Assembly (NCBI RefSeq): GCF_013836145.1
Contig: NZ_CP057483.1
Coordinates: 4,278,001 to 4,342,000 of the forward strand
Direction: 5' to 3'
Length of the DNA: 64,000 nucleotides
Origin: Citrobacter sp. RHB25-C09
GTDB taxonomy: Bacteria > Pseudomonadota > Gammaproteobacteria > Enterobacterales > Enterobacteriaceae
Made by a program: the position numbers and the translations under genes. How positions within the stretch are numbered: position 1 is the stretch's first letter; each line of letters starts with the position of its first letter. The notes beneath the pieces are model-generated. The model worked only from the letters and a program-made list of their open reading frames with translations, was not told the DNA's origin and searched no databases. Positions 44,863-57,294 of the stretch are shown piece by piece.

Positions 44863-46383
44863 ATGTCACTGTCAATCGTTCACACTCGTGCCGCTCTTGG
44901 CGTTAATGCGCCCGCCATTACCATTGAAGTACATATCAGTAACGGCCTACCCGGTCTTACCATGGTAGGTTTGCCCGAAACGACCGTTAAAGAGGCCCGT
45001 GATCGGGTGCGCAGCGCACTAATTAATAGCGGGTATGAATACCCCGCAAAGAAAATCACGATCAATCTCGCGCCTGCAGATCTGCCTAAAGAGGGTGGAA
45101 GATATGATCTACCTATTGCTGTCGCGCTTCTGGTCGCTTCTGAGCAACTTATAACGCATAAACTTGATGCATATGAGCTTGTGGGGGAATTAGCCCTTAC
45201 AGGCGCGTTACGCGGCGTTCCCGGCGCGATATCAAGTGCAACTGAAGCTATTCGAGCCGGGAGGGGCATTATTGTCGCCAAAGAGAATGAGGAAGAGGTC
45301 GGGCTTATTAATGGCAAAGGCTGCCTGGTTGCGGATCACCTGCAAGCGGTTTGTGCCTTTCTGGAGGGGAAGCAAGATCTGTGTCACCCCGTCACGGGGG
45401 ATGCTCATTTCACTGCTTCGCTTGACGATCTTAGTGACATTATCGGCCAGGAACAGGGAAAGCGAGGGCTCGAGATCACGGCCGCAGGTGGACATAATCT
45501 GCTATTGATCGGTCCACCCGGCACGGGTAAAACCATGCTCGCCAGCCGACTCAATGGATTGCTGCCGCCACTGAGTAATGAAGAAGCACTGCAAAGTGCG
45601 GCTATTCTCAGCCTGGTCAATTCCACGTCCGTGCAAAAACAATGGAAGCAGCGCCCCTTCCGTTCCCCTCACCACAGCGCCTCTCTGACGGCGATGGTTG
45701 GCGGAGGTTCCATTCCCGCGCCGGGGGAAATTTCTCTGGCCCACAATGGCATATTGTTCCTGGATGAACTGCCTGAGTTCGAGCGCCGAACTTTAGATGC
45801 ATTACGTGAACCCATAGAGTCCGGGCAAATCCATCTTTCTCGTACTCGCGCCAAAATATCCTATCCCGCTCGCTTTCAACTTGTGGCGGCGATGAATCCC
45901 AGCCCTACAGGACATTATCAGGGGAATCATAACCGCTGTAGTCCAGAGCAGACTTTGCGCTATCTCAGCCGACTCTCCGGCCCCTTTCTTGACCGCTTTG
46001 ATCTCTCACTGGAGATCCCACTTCCTCCACCAGGCATTCTTAGCCAGACCGACATTAAAGGAGAAAGTAGTGCGACGGTAAAAATACGCGTTATGGCGGC
46101 TCAGAAACGGCAGTATGAACGCCAGGGTAAACTCAACGCGCAGTTGGCAAATCAGGAGATACGTAAATTCTGTCGGCTGGATAGTGAGGATTCGCAGTGG
46201 CTTGAGGAGACACTTATCCACCTGGGATTATCTATTAGGGCGTGGCAACGGCTATTAAAAGTCTCCCGGACCATTGCCGACCTCGAACAGGCCGACAGTA
46301 TCGCACGTCGACATTTGCAGGAAGCAGTTAGCTACCGGGCGATTGATCGACTCCTTACGCACCTGCAAAAGTTACTGGCATAA
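44863..46383 (+). CDS. yifB: YifB, Mg-chelatase-like AAA+ ATPase (ComM family)
   Basis: AAA+ ATPase of the YifB/ComM family, 506 residues from ATG 44863, placed by GGAGG eight bases upstream; an upstream in-frame start at 44803 lacks support. An N-terminal Lon-protease-like domain (about 20-170) precedes the Mg-chelatase-type ATPase with Walker A Gly-Pro-Pro-Gly-Thr-Gly-Lys-Thr, Walker B Leu-Phe-Leu-Asp-Glu and a C-terminal helical domain. ComM relatives act as branch-migration helicases in natural transformation; the role here in a non-competent relative is not established. Confidence 0.95.
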   Translation: MSLSIVHTRAALGVNAPAITIEVHISNGLPGLTMVGLPETTVKEARDRVRSALINSGYEYPAKKITINLAPADLPKEGGRYDLPIAVALLVASEQLITHKLDAYELVGELALTGALRGVPGAISSATEAIRAGRGIIVAKENEEEVGLINGKGCLVADHLQAVCAFLEGKQDLCHPVTGDAHFTASLDDLSDIIGQEQGKRGLEITAAGGHNLLLIGPPGTGKTMLASRLNGLLPPLSNEEALQSAAILSLVNSTSVQKQWKQRPFRSPHHSASLTAMVGGGSIPAPGEISLAHNGILFLDELPEFERRTLDALREPIESGQIHLSRTRAKISYPARFQLVAAMNPSPTGHYQGNHNRCSPEQTLRYLSRLSGPFLDRFDLSLEIPLPPPGILSQTDIKGESSATVKIRVMAAQKRQYERQGKLNAQLANQEIRKFCRLDSEDSQWLEETLIHLGLSIRAWQRLLKVSRTIADLEQADSIARRHLQEAVSYRAIDRLLTHLQKLLA

Positions 46384-46407
46384 AAAAAGGGCTTACGCCC
46401 TTTTTTA
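46383..46407. terminator. Bidirectional terminator between yifB and maoP
   Basis: AAAAAAAGGGC-TTAC-GCCCTTTTTTATT: a short GC core flanked by A and T runs, serving transcripts arriving from both convergent genes. Confidence 0.88.
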
Positions 46408-46746
46408 TTAATCATCAGACTCAGTATAGTCTTCTGCGCCTTCCATCTGCGGCTTACCGCCTGACAGGGTATGGAAGCGCTTTGGTCGCTTAATACGCGA
46501 CATGTATTTTGACCAGACGCGTTCCGCCTCAGTCACCGGCTCACGCTGACCACGGCACACCGCAACAAAGAGTTTCTCTTCCTCGGTTACCGGCTCACGT
46601 TTGCCCAGATCCAGCTCGTTGAAGGCATAACCGTGACGTTCAAGCAGTTGTGCCTCTTTGATGGTGAAATCACCATGACGAGAGAATCCTCGTGGGTAAT
46701 ATTTGTTGTCGAAATATCGATTAGTCGTCGTAAAGCTTTCCGCCAT
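46408..46746 (-). CDS. maoP: MaoP (YifE), Ori macrodomain protein
   Basis: A 112-residue protein of the YifE/MaoP family (DUF413). MaoP is reported to organise the Ori macrodomain of the E. coli chromosome together with the site maoS close by; I cannot identify maoS here by eye. Basic and acidic residues alternate, with a conserved Arg-Gly-Phe-Ser-Arg-His-Gly-Asp near the N-terminus and Trp-Ser-Lys-Tyr-Met in the C-terminal half. Divergent from hdfR. Confidence 0.93.
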   Translation of the reverse strand: MAESFTTTNRYFDNKYYPRGFSRHGDFTIKEAQLLERHGYAFNELDLGKREPVTEEEKLFVAVCRGQREPVTEAERVWSKYMSRIKRPKRFHTLSGGKPQMEGAEDYTESDD

Positions 46747-46864
46747 CCTGCACGCTCCTAATTCTTTGGCCGAGCTATTTATGGCGCGGAGTATTAGTTA
46801 CGCTTGACAGAGTGTAAAACAAAACATTTAAATCATAACGACAAATAATTTTGTGGAGAGCACT

Positions 46865-47698
46865 GTGGATACGGAATTGTTAAAAACTTTCCTGGAAGTA
46901 AGCCGGACGCGCCACTTTGGCCGTGCCGCCGAAGCGCTCTACCTGACTCAATCAGCGGTAAGCTTTCGGATTAGACAATTAGAAAATCAGTTGGGCGTGA
47001 ATCTTTTTACCCGACACAGGAACAATATCCGTTTAACCGCAGCCGGTGAGAAATTACTGCCTTATGCGGAAACGCTGATGAATACGTGGCAGGCAGCACG
47101 TAAAGAAGTTGCTCATACATCGCGACATAATGAGTTTTCTATCGGGGCCAGCGCTTCGCTATGGGAGTGTATGCTCAATAACTGGTTAGGAAGGCTCTAC
47201 CAGTCCCAGGATCCGCAGACTAGCCTGCAATTTGAGGCGCGTATCGCCCAGCGTCAGTCGCTGGTTAAACAATTGCATGAGCGCCAACTTGATCTGCTTA
47301 TTACGACTGAAGCCCCAAAAATGGATGAGTTTAGTAGTCAGCTGTTAGGGCATTTCAATCTTGCGCTGTATTGCACGACTCCTTCAACCTTAAAAGCCAG
47401 TCTGAATTATTTACGCCTGGAATGGGGGCCGGACTTTCAGCAGCATGAGATGGGGTTAATTGCTGCAGATGAGGTGCCCACCCTCACAACCAGCTCTGCA
47501 GAGCTAGCGAAGCAACAGCTCGCGCCGTTGAACGGTTGTACCTGGTTACCAATGAAATGGGCTAAAGAAAAAGGTGGATTACATACGGTTGCTGACAGCG
47601 CAACGCTTTCACGCCCGCTTTACGCTATATGGCTGCAAAACAGTGATAAATACGCGCTGATCAAGGATCTTTTAAATATCAAAGTCCTGGAAGAATAA
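46865..47698 (+). CDS. hdfR: LysR-type regulator HdfR
   Basis: LysR-family regulator; in E. coli it is controlled by H-NS and represses flhDC, the flagellar master operon. GTG 46865, with GGAGAG a few bases upstream, gives 277 residues starting Met-Asp-Thr-Glu-Leu-Leu-Lys, as in the family; the GTG at 46853 adds four residues and has no good site. HTH at about 18-37 (Phe-Gly-Arg-Ala-Ala-Glu-Ala). It is two residues shorter than the E. coli protein at the C-terminus. Confidence 0.95.
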   Translation: MDTELLKTFLEVSRTRHFGRAAEALYLTQSAVSFRIRQLENQLGVNLFTRHRNNIRLTAAGEKLLPYAETLMNTWQAARKEVAHTSRHNEFSIGASASLWECMLNNWLGRLYQSQDPQTSLQFEARIAQRQSLVKQLHERQLDLLITTEAPKMDEFSSQLLGHFNLALYCTTPSTLKASLNYLRLEWGPDFQQHEMGLIAADEVPTLTTSSAELAKQQLAPLNGCTWLPMKWAKEKGGLHTVADSATLSRPLYAIWLQNSDKYALIKDLLNIKVLEE

Positions 47699-47762
47699 TA
47701 TTTAAGGTACGCCGGCAAGGATGCCAGCCAGGGAAAGATATGAAGAAGGGCTGTTTAAAAGA

Positions 47763-47793
47763 CAAAAAAAATCCTTAGCAAATGCTAAGGATT
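47763..47793 (-). terminator. Terminator of the rRNA operon distal to trpT
   Basis: Stem ATCCTTAGC/GCTAAGGAT with loop AAAT; the minus-strand reading continues into eight U residues. It lies about 8 bp past the CCA end of tRNA-Trp and closes the rrn transcript. Confidence 0.9.
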
Positions 47794-47799
47794 ATTTTC

Positions 47800-47875
47800 T
47801 GGCAGGGGCGGAGAGACTCGAACTCCCAACACCCGGTTTTGGAGACCGGTGCTCTACCAATTGAACTACGCCCCT
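47800..47875 (-). tRNA. trpT: tRNA-Trp (CCA)
   Basis: A 76-nt tRNA beginning AGGGGCGTAGTTC with encoded CCA; the anticodon loop CTCCAAA gives CCA. Distal tRNA of the rRNA operon, the position of trpT in rrnC. Confidence 0.97.
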
Positions 47876-47883
47876 AATTAGGG

Positions 47884-47960
47884 TGGCGGAACGGACGGGA
47901 CTCGAACCCGCGACCCCCTGCGTGACAGGCAGGTATTCTAACCAACTGAACTACCGCTCC
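47884..47960 (-). tRNA. aspT: tRNA-Asp (GUC)
   Basis: A 77-nt tRNA starting GGAGCGGTAGTTCAG with encoded CCA; the anticodon loop CTGTCAC gives GUC. It lies between 5S rRNA and trpT. Confidence 0.97.
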
Positions 47961-48012
47961 ACCGAATTTTTCTACAACCACTGATTTTTACATCAGTTTA
48001 CTGCTTAATTTG

Positions 48013-48132
48013 ATGCCTGGCAGTTCCCTACTCTCACATGGGGAGACCCCACACTACCATCGGCGCTACGGCGTTTCACTTCTGAGTTCGGCATGGGGTC
48101 AGGTGGGACCACCGCGCTAAAGCCGCCAGGCA
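48013..48132 (-). rRNA. rrf: 5S ribosomal RNA
   Basis: 120 nt, TGCCTGGCGGC to TGCCAGGCAT, with both ends pairing. The core CCCCATGCCGAACTCAG is standard. Bases 12-13 read TT where E. coli has AG (CGGCTTTAGCG against CGGCAGTAGCG), a minor difference. Confidence 0.98.
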
Positions 48133-48146
48133 AATTCTTTGTGCTC

Positions 48147-48269
48147 AGTACGCAATATTTTATCGCATCAGCTGCGTTGGCCGCATTCGCGAACCTCAGT
48201 CACATACCTGTGTATGCTCCTTCCGTCGCTTCACTTGCCGCCTTGCCGCTGCGCAAACTATTGCGCACT
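48147..48269. repeat. ERIC-like element in the 23S-5S spacer, 123 bp
   Basis: Bounded by imperfect inverted ends, read inward from each side as AGTACGCAATATTTT (48147-48161, plus) and AGTGCGCAATAGTTT (48255-48269, minus), 13 of 15 identical. On the minus strand the interior has GGCGGCAAG, GGAGCATACACAGG, GTATGTGAC and GCGGCCAAC, aligned with the ERIC at 7637-7763. The central hairpin CATAC-ACAG-GTATG keeps pairing by a compensatory change. It makes the spacer about 196 bp, against roughly 90 in E. coli. No clear target duplication. Confidence 0.78.
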
Positions 48270-48328
48270 ACAATCTGTAATCAAAGCTGAAAATTCTCTC
48301 AATTCCGCCAAAACATCTTCGGCGTTGT

Positions 48329-51235
<2,907 letters not shown>

Positions 51236-51339
51236 TCACAACCCGAAGATGTTTCTTTCGATTCATCATCGACTTGCGAAAATTTGAGAGACTCGAACAC
51301 ACATTGACTGTGTGTCGTTTCAATTTTCAGCTTGATCCA

Positions 51340-51354
51340 GATTTTTAAAGAGCA
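51340..51354 (-). promoter_or_regulatory. boxA antitermination site in the 16S-23S spacer
   Basis: Minus strand TGCTCTTTAAAAATC, downstream of tRNA-Glu. boxA binds NusB-S10 and supports ribosomal antitermination into 23S. The rest of the spacer (51236-51427) holds the processing stems for 23S. Confidence 0.8.
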
Positions 51355-51427
51355 AATATCTCAAACATGACTCGTAAGTCAGTTTTGAGATATGACGGCC
51401 GGTGACTTTCACTCACAAACCAGCAAG

Positions 51428-51503
51428 TGGCGTCCCCTAGGGGATTCGAACCCCTGTTACCGCCGTGAAAGGGCGGTGTCCTGGGCCTCTAGACGAAGGG
51501 GAC
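51428..51503 (-). tRNA. gltU: tRNA-Glu (UUC)
   Basis: A 76-nt tRNA starting GTCCCCTTCGTCTAG with encoded CCA; the anticodon loop CTTTCAC gives UUC. A single tRNA in the spacer marks this as a Glu-type operon, such as rrnC of E. coli. Confidence 0.97.
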
Positions 51504-51587
51504 GTAAAGTCTCAATCGCAAGACGCCTTGCTATTTACTTTTCATCAGACAATCTGTGTGGACACTACAAAGGCAGGTTCTTTAAGG

Positions 51588-53129
<1,542 letters not shown>

Positions 53130-53261
53130 AAGTTTGATGCTCGTAGAATTAAACTTCGTAATGAATTACGTGTTCACTCTTTGAGACTTGGTATTCATTT
53201 AGTGTCCGAGGACATTAAGAATCCATGTCACTTTGAGTGCCCACACAGATTGTCTGATAAA

Positions 53262-53274
53262 TTGTTAAAGAGCA
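53262..53274 (-). promoter_or_regulatory. boxA in the rRNA leader
   Basis: Minus strand TGCTCTTTAACAA, the standard boxA of the leader antitermination signal, about 40 bp after P2. Downstream TTTATCAGACAATCTGTGTG is the conserved 16S processing region. Confidence 0.88.
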
Positions 53275-53312
53275 GTTGCGACGCGCTTCAGCGCTCTGTC
53301 GCGAGGTCCCGT

Positions 53313-53340
53313 ATATTACGTTTTCCTCATTCAGAGTCAA
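53313..53340 (-). promoter_or_regulatory. rRNA promoter P2
   Basis: Minus strand TTGACT (53335-53340), 16-bp spacer, TAATAT (53313-53318). Matches the second, constitutive rrn promoter. Confidence 0.9.
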
Positions 53341-53445
53341 GCATTTATTTTCGCTTTTCTCTGTCGGCATTCATCACTGGTTTTCACCGGAGAACCCTGC
53401 TGACCCGGCGGCTTGCGTGCCGTTGTTCCGTGTCAGTGGAGGCGC

Positions 53446-53473
53446 ATTATAGGGAGTTATTTCGGGCTGACAA
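53446..53473 (-). promoter_or_regulatory. rRNA promoter P1
   Basis: Minus strand TTGTCA (53468-53473), 16-bp spacer, perfect TATAAT (53446-53451), then GCGCC. The GC-rich discriminator and suboptimal spacing are typical of the growth-rate- and ppGpp-controlled P1. Confidence 0.93.
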
Positions 53474-53625
53474 GGGGAAATTTGAAATAATTATCCGAGT
53501 GTTTCTTTTTTCACCAAAACAGAAGATAACGTACCATAAAATAAGCAATTTGTTGATTTTGCAACCGCAATCACACTTCCTGGTGGCATACTATTGGGTA
53601 AGAAAAATAAGAAAGGACGAGAGTA

Positions 53626-54345
53626 ATGCCGTTAAGCGCACAACAGTTGGCCGCACAGAAAAACCTTTCCTATGTACTGGCAGAGAAGCTGGCGCAGCGG
53701 ATTTTAAAAGGTGAATATGCCCCTGGTTCAATTCTCCCCGGTGAAATTGAGTTGGGCGATCAGTTTGGCGTAAGCCGTACTGCTGTCAGAGAAGCCGTTA
53801 AAACATTAACGGCGAAAGGTATGGTTTTACCCCGTCCACGCATTGGTACCCGGGTAATGCCCCAGGCAAACTGGAACTTCCTCGATCAAGAGCTGCTCAC
53901 CTGGTGGATGACTGACAAAAACTTCCAGCAAGTTATCGAACATTTTCTGGTGATGCGTATCAGCCTGGAACCTCAAGCTTGTTTACTGGCAGCCACTATT
54001 GGCACAGCGGAGCAAAAAGCACGGTTGAACATATTAATGGAAGAGATGGTCGCGCTGAAAAAGAATTTTAAACGCGAACGCTGGATAGAAGTTGATATGG
54101 AATGGCATGAGCATATCTATGAAATGAGCGCGAACCCGTTCTTAACATCCTTTGCGTCGCTGTTTCATTCTGTCTACCACACCTATTTTAATTCAATCAC
54201 CTACAACACTGTCGTAAAACTGGACTTGCACCAGGCGATTGTTGATGCCATTGCCCAATGTGATGGCGAAGGTGCGTTCAAGGCGTGTCAGGTATTACTG
54301 ATGGCACCAAATGAGTCACCGGCTCAAAACGGAACACCGCGTTAA
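53626..54345 (+). CDS. yieP: YieP, FadR-subfamily GntR regulator
   Basis: GntR-family transcription factor of the FadR/FCD type, 239 residues. N-terminal winged HTH (about 14-80) with Pro-Gly-Glu-Ile-Glu-Leu-Gly and Val-Ser-Arg-Thr-Ala-Val-Arg-Glu-Ala-Val; the C-terminal FCD domain carries likely metal-binding His and Asp residues around Trp-His-Glu-His-Ile-Tyr. Its targets are not certain to me. The preceding AAGGACGAGAGTA provides the ribosome-binding site. The stop overlaps that of rbsR by four bases, tail to tail; E. coli has hsrA between the two. Confidence 0.93.
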   Translation: MPLSAQQLAAQKNLSYVLAEKLAQRILKGEYAPGSILPGEIELGDQFGVSRTAVREAVKTLTAKGMVLPRPRIGTRVMPQANWNFLDQELLTWWMTDKNFQQVIEHFLVMRISLEPQACLLAATIGTAEQKARLNILMEEMVALKKNFKRERWIEVDMEWHEHIYEMSANPFLTSFASLFHSVYHTYFNSITYNTVVKLDLHQAIVDAIAQCDGEGAFKACQVLLMAPNESPAQNGTPR

Positions 54346-55340
54346 ACAGAACCTCGCTCCATCAAAACTGGCGTCAGTTGTAGACGTTGCTGCTGTAGCG
54401 TGGGTTGCGCCATGCGATGAATCAGGACATCAATTGCTAACTCGCCCAGTTCATCTTTCGGTTGATGAATGGTAGTGAGTGGAGGCGTCATATAGCGTGC
54501 CAGTTCAATATCATCATAACCCACGATGGCCATATCTTGCGGGATCCGCAAACCCGCCTGATATAGCGCCTGATAGGCGCCCACAGCCATGGCATCGTTG
54601 CCGGCAAATACAGCATGGGGACGTTGCGGGTGATTAAGCAGTTTTTGCATCGCTTCAAAACCGCCGCCAAATTCGAAGTCACCGGTAATCTCGTAACCCT
54701 CTGGGATATTCAGTCCAGCGCGATTCATGGCGGCACGATACCCTTCCAGACGCAGTCGCGCCGGGGTTTTATCCAGTGGCCCTGTAATACAGGCGATGCG
54801 GGTAAAACCTTTATCTATCAGATGCTGAGTGGCAAGGTCGCCACCGAGTAATGAGTTATCCTGGATGAGATCGCTATCCCCTTCACCATCAAACGGCGAC
54901 CAGTCCATCATTACCGTTGGAATAGAAGGATAACGCTGCATGATTTCGCGCGATGGCTGATGCGTTTCGGTACAAAGCAGTAATAAGCCATCGACTCGCT
55001 TTTGCATCAGGGTTTCCAGATTGCGATTCATCCGCTGCTCGTCACCTTCGGTGTTGCACAACACCAGGCTGTAGCCACGTTCGAAACAACTACGCTCCAC
55101 GCCGCGCACCAGTTCAGAGTAAAACGGATTGGTACTTGCCGTGATAAGCATACCGATAGTGCGCGTCTGATTGAGCTTCAGGCTACGCGCCAGCGCGGAA
55201 GGTGCGTAATTTAAAGACTTGATCGCCGCATCAACTTTTTCAGTTATCGCTTCACTGACAAAGCGATCCTTGTTGATGACATGCGAAACGGTAGAGGTGG
55301 AAACGCCCGCCACGCGGGCAACATCCTTCATTGTAGCCAA
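54342..55340 (-). CDS. rbsR: Ribose operon repressor
   Basis: LacI-family repressor of rbsDACBKR, released by ribose. It has 332 residues, two more than in E. coli. The N-terminal HTH (Met-Lys-Asp-Val-Ala, Ser-Thr-Ser-Thr-Val-Ser-His-Val-Ile-Asn) is followed by the hinge helix and a periplasmic-binding-like core. It starts three bases after rbsK and is last in the operon. Likely operators are two palindromes upstream of rbsD. Confidence 0.97.
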   Translation of the reverse strand: MATMKDVARVAGVSTSTVSHVINKDRFVSEAITEKVDAAIKSLNYAPSALARSLKLNQTRTIGMLITASTNPFYSELVRGVERSCFERGYSLVLCNTEGDEQRMNRNLETLMQKRVDGLLLLCTETHQPSREIMQRYPSIPTVMMDWSPFDGEGDSDLIQDNSLLGGDLATQHLIDKGFTRIACITGPLDKTPARLRLEGYRAAMNRAGLNIPEGYEITGDFEFGGGFEAMQKLLNHPQRPHAVFAGNDAMAVGAYQALYQAGLRIPQDMAIVGYDDIELARYMTPPLTTIHQPKDELGELAIDVLIHRMAQPTLQQQRLQLTPVLMERGSV

Positions 55341-55343
55341 GCG

Positions 55344-56273
55344 TTACCTCTGCTGATCTAAGAACGCCTCGATTTCGTCCCGCCACGGAACAGAAGGCTG
55401 AGCACCTTTCCGGGTGACCGCAATCGCTGCTGCTGCATGCGCAAAGCGAATGGCATCAGAGAGGGATTTTTCTTCCAGTAGGGCGGTAATCAACGCCCCG
55501 TTGAAGGTGTCTCCCGCGGCGATAGTATCGACAGCTTCGACTTTAAATCCCGGTACTCGGCGGCCTTCGCCTTTCACGCTGGCCCAGACACCGCGACTGC
55601 CTAACGTGATCAATACGGTATCAATACCTTTTGCATGCAGAACCTGGGCAGCCTTAGCGGCATCTTCATCGCTTTCAACGCGGACCCCGGTCAGCTTTTC
55701 CGCTTCGGTTTCGTTGGGGGTAATGATATCTACCAGCGCCAGCAGTTCGTCGGATAATTCACGCGCCGGCGCTGGGTTCAGCGCTACGGTGGTGTGATTA
55801 CGCTGCGCAATTTTCGCTGCAGCCAGCACGCTTTCGAACGGTGACTCCAGTTGCATGAGCAAGGCGGAAGCCTGAGCAATACGCTCACGCTGAGCCTCCA
55901 CCAGCGCAGGAGAAAGCGCCGCATTTGCCCCCGCATGAATGCCAATGACATTTTCACCTTCGCCGTTAACAAAGATAAGCGCCACACCGGTTGATTCGCC
56001 ACGAATAACGCTAACGGGCTCGACGTCAATATTGTCACTGACCAGTTGTTTGCGAATATTACTGCCGATATCGTCATCACCGGTACAGGCAATAAACGAA
56101 ATATTTGCCCCACTGCGACCCGCAGCAACCGCCTGATTCGCGCCTTTTCCGCCAAAAGCAACCTGATAATGGTTACCTGTTACCGTTTCCCCCGGTGTTG
56201 GGAATGTCTCCAGGTTGAGGATATGGTCAGCATTGATACTGCCAAGGACGACAAGATTGCCTGCGGTTTTCAT
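55344..56273 (-). CDS. rbsK: Ribokinase
   Basis: Phosphorylates ribose to ribose-5-phosphate; PfkB family. ATG 56273 gives 309 residues, as in E. coli; an in-frame ATG at 56288 would add five. The sugar-binding Gly-Gly-Lys-Gly-Ala-Asn-Gln-Ala motif lies near 41-48, and the C-terminal signature Ala-Ala-Gly-Asp-Thr-Phe-Asn-Gly-Ala holds the catalytic Asp. A hairpin-rich gap of about 106 bp separates it from rbsB. Confidence 0.97.
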   Translation of the reverse strand: MKTAGNLVVLGSINADHILNLETFPTPGETVTGNHYQVAFGGKGANQAVAAGRSGANISFIACTGDDDIGSNIRKQLVSDNIDVEPVSVIRGESTGVALIFVNGEGENVIGIHAGANAALSPALVEAQRERIAQASALLMQLESPFESVLAAAKIAQRNHTTVALNPAPARELSDELLALVDIITPNETEAEKLTGVRVESDEDAAKAAQVLHAKGIDTVLITLGSRGVWASVKGEGRRVPGFKVEAVDTIAAGDTFNGALITALLEEKSLSDAIRFAHAAAAIAVTRKGAQPSVPWRDEIEAFLDQQR

Positions 56274-56295
56274 GTTTGGAGTGTCCATCTGAGAG

Positions 56296-56379
56296 CGCCA
56301 CCGGAATGACCCGGTGGCGTATGCCACACTTTTCTTTATTTATTGTCCATCGGGCGACACGGGTTCGCCTGAATCGCTT
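56296..56379 (-). other. Hairpins in the rbsB-rbsK gap (rbsB 3' UTR)
   Basis: Perfect stem CGCCACCGG-AATGAC-CCGGTGGCG at 56296-56319 and a second potential stem, GGCGA/TCGCC, near 56353-56370. They probably hold back 3' decay so that rbsB is made in excess over rbsK. In E. coli a small RNA, RbsZ, is reported from the rbsB 3' UTR; I cannot show the same transcript here, and no U run follows the stem. Confidence 0.6.
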
Positions 56380-57270
56380 TTACTGCTTGATGACCAGTTT
56401 CAGGTCAACAGGGTATTTGGCCTGAACTTTCTCGCCTTTCAGTACCTTATCTGCCGTCTCAACGCCTTTCGCGCCAATCTGGTCCGGTAACTGGGCAATA
56501 GTCGCTGCCAGTTTGCCATCATTTACGGCTTTCTCGCCATCTGGCGTGCCGTCAAATCCGACGACCATCACATCTGATTTACCCGCAGTTTGCAGAGCAC
56601 GCAGCGCGCCCAGCGCCATTTCGTCGTTCTGTGCAAATACAGCCTGCACGTCAGGATGCGCGGTCAGCAGGTTCTGCATTACGTTCAGACCTTTGGTACG
56701 GTCGAAGTCTGCTGGCTGGCTCGCCAGAACGTTAAATTTATGCGCAGCAACGGCCTGCTGGAAGCCTTCGCCACGTTCACGCGCTGCAGATGTACCGGCA
56801 ATACCCTGCAGTTCGATTACTTTTGCGTTTTCACCGACTTTCTTCGCGATGTAGTCACCGGCAATTTTACCGCCCAGTACGTTATCAGACGCGATATGGC
56901 TAACAACGTCACCTTTGGTCGCCTGACGATCAAGCGTAATCACAGGGATTTTCGCCTGGTTTGCCATCTTCACGGCGTTACCTACAGCGTCAGAATCGGT
57001 TGGGTTAATCAGCAGAATTTTGGTGCCACGAACGGTTAAATCCTGAACGTTCGCCAGCTCTTTCGCCGGGTTATTCTGGGAGTCCAGAACCACCAGGTTG
57101 TAGCCTAACTTATCCGCTTCTTTCTGCGCTCCATCCTTCAGGGAGACAAAGAACGGGTTGTTAAGCGTGGAAACGACCAGCGCAATGGTATCTTTCGCCA
57201 TCGCATTCGCACTCACGGTGGCGCTTAGCGCAACAGCAGAAACCAGGGTAGCCAGTTTTTTCATGTTCAT
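56380..57270 (-). CDS. rbsB: Ribose-binding periplasmic protein
   Basis: Periplasmic receptor of the ribose ABC importer and of Trg-mediated chemotaxis. ATG 57270, with AGGACA eight bases before it, gives 296 residues. The signal peptide (1-25) ends Ala-Asn-Ala-Met-Ala before Lys26-Asp-Thr, a standard signal peptidase I site. The mature protein is a type I periplasmic-binding fold; Asn-Pro-Phe-Phe and Asp-Gly-Thr-Pro ligand loops are present. Confidence 0.98.
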   Translation of the reverse strand: MNMKKLATLVSAVALSATVSANAMAKDTIALVVSTLNNPFFVSLKDGAQKEADKLGYNLVVLDSQNNPAKELANVQDLTVRGTKILLINPTDSDAVGNAVKMANQAKIPVITLDRQATKGDVVSHIASDNVLGGKIAGDYIAKKVGENAKVIELQGIAGTSAARERGEGFQQAVAAHKFNVLASQPADFDRTKGLNVMQNLLTAHPDVQAVFAQNDEMALGALRALQTAGKSDVMVVGFDGTPDGEKAVNDGKLAATIAQLPDQIGAKGVETADKVLKGEKVQAKYPVDLKLVIKQ

Positions 57271-57294
57271 ATTCAAGATGTCCTGTAGTCGTTA

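Larger units (their letters stand above)
53130..53625. promoter_or_regulatory. rRNA leader, promoters and yieP upstream region
   Basis: A 496-bp stretch between 16S rRNA and yieP. From right to left it holds AT-rich DNA upstream of P1 (UP-element and Fis-type region, about 53474-53560), P1, P2 and the leader with boxA. No protein gene is credible; an open frame across it ends inside yieP out of frame. Confidence 0.85.
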
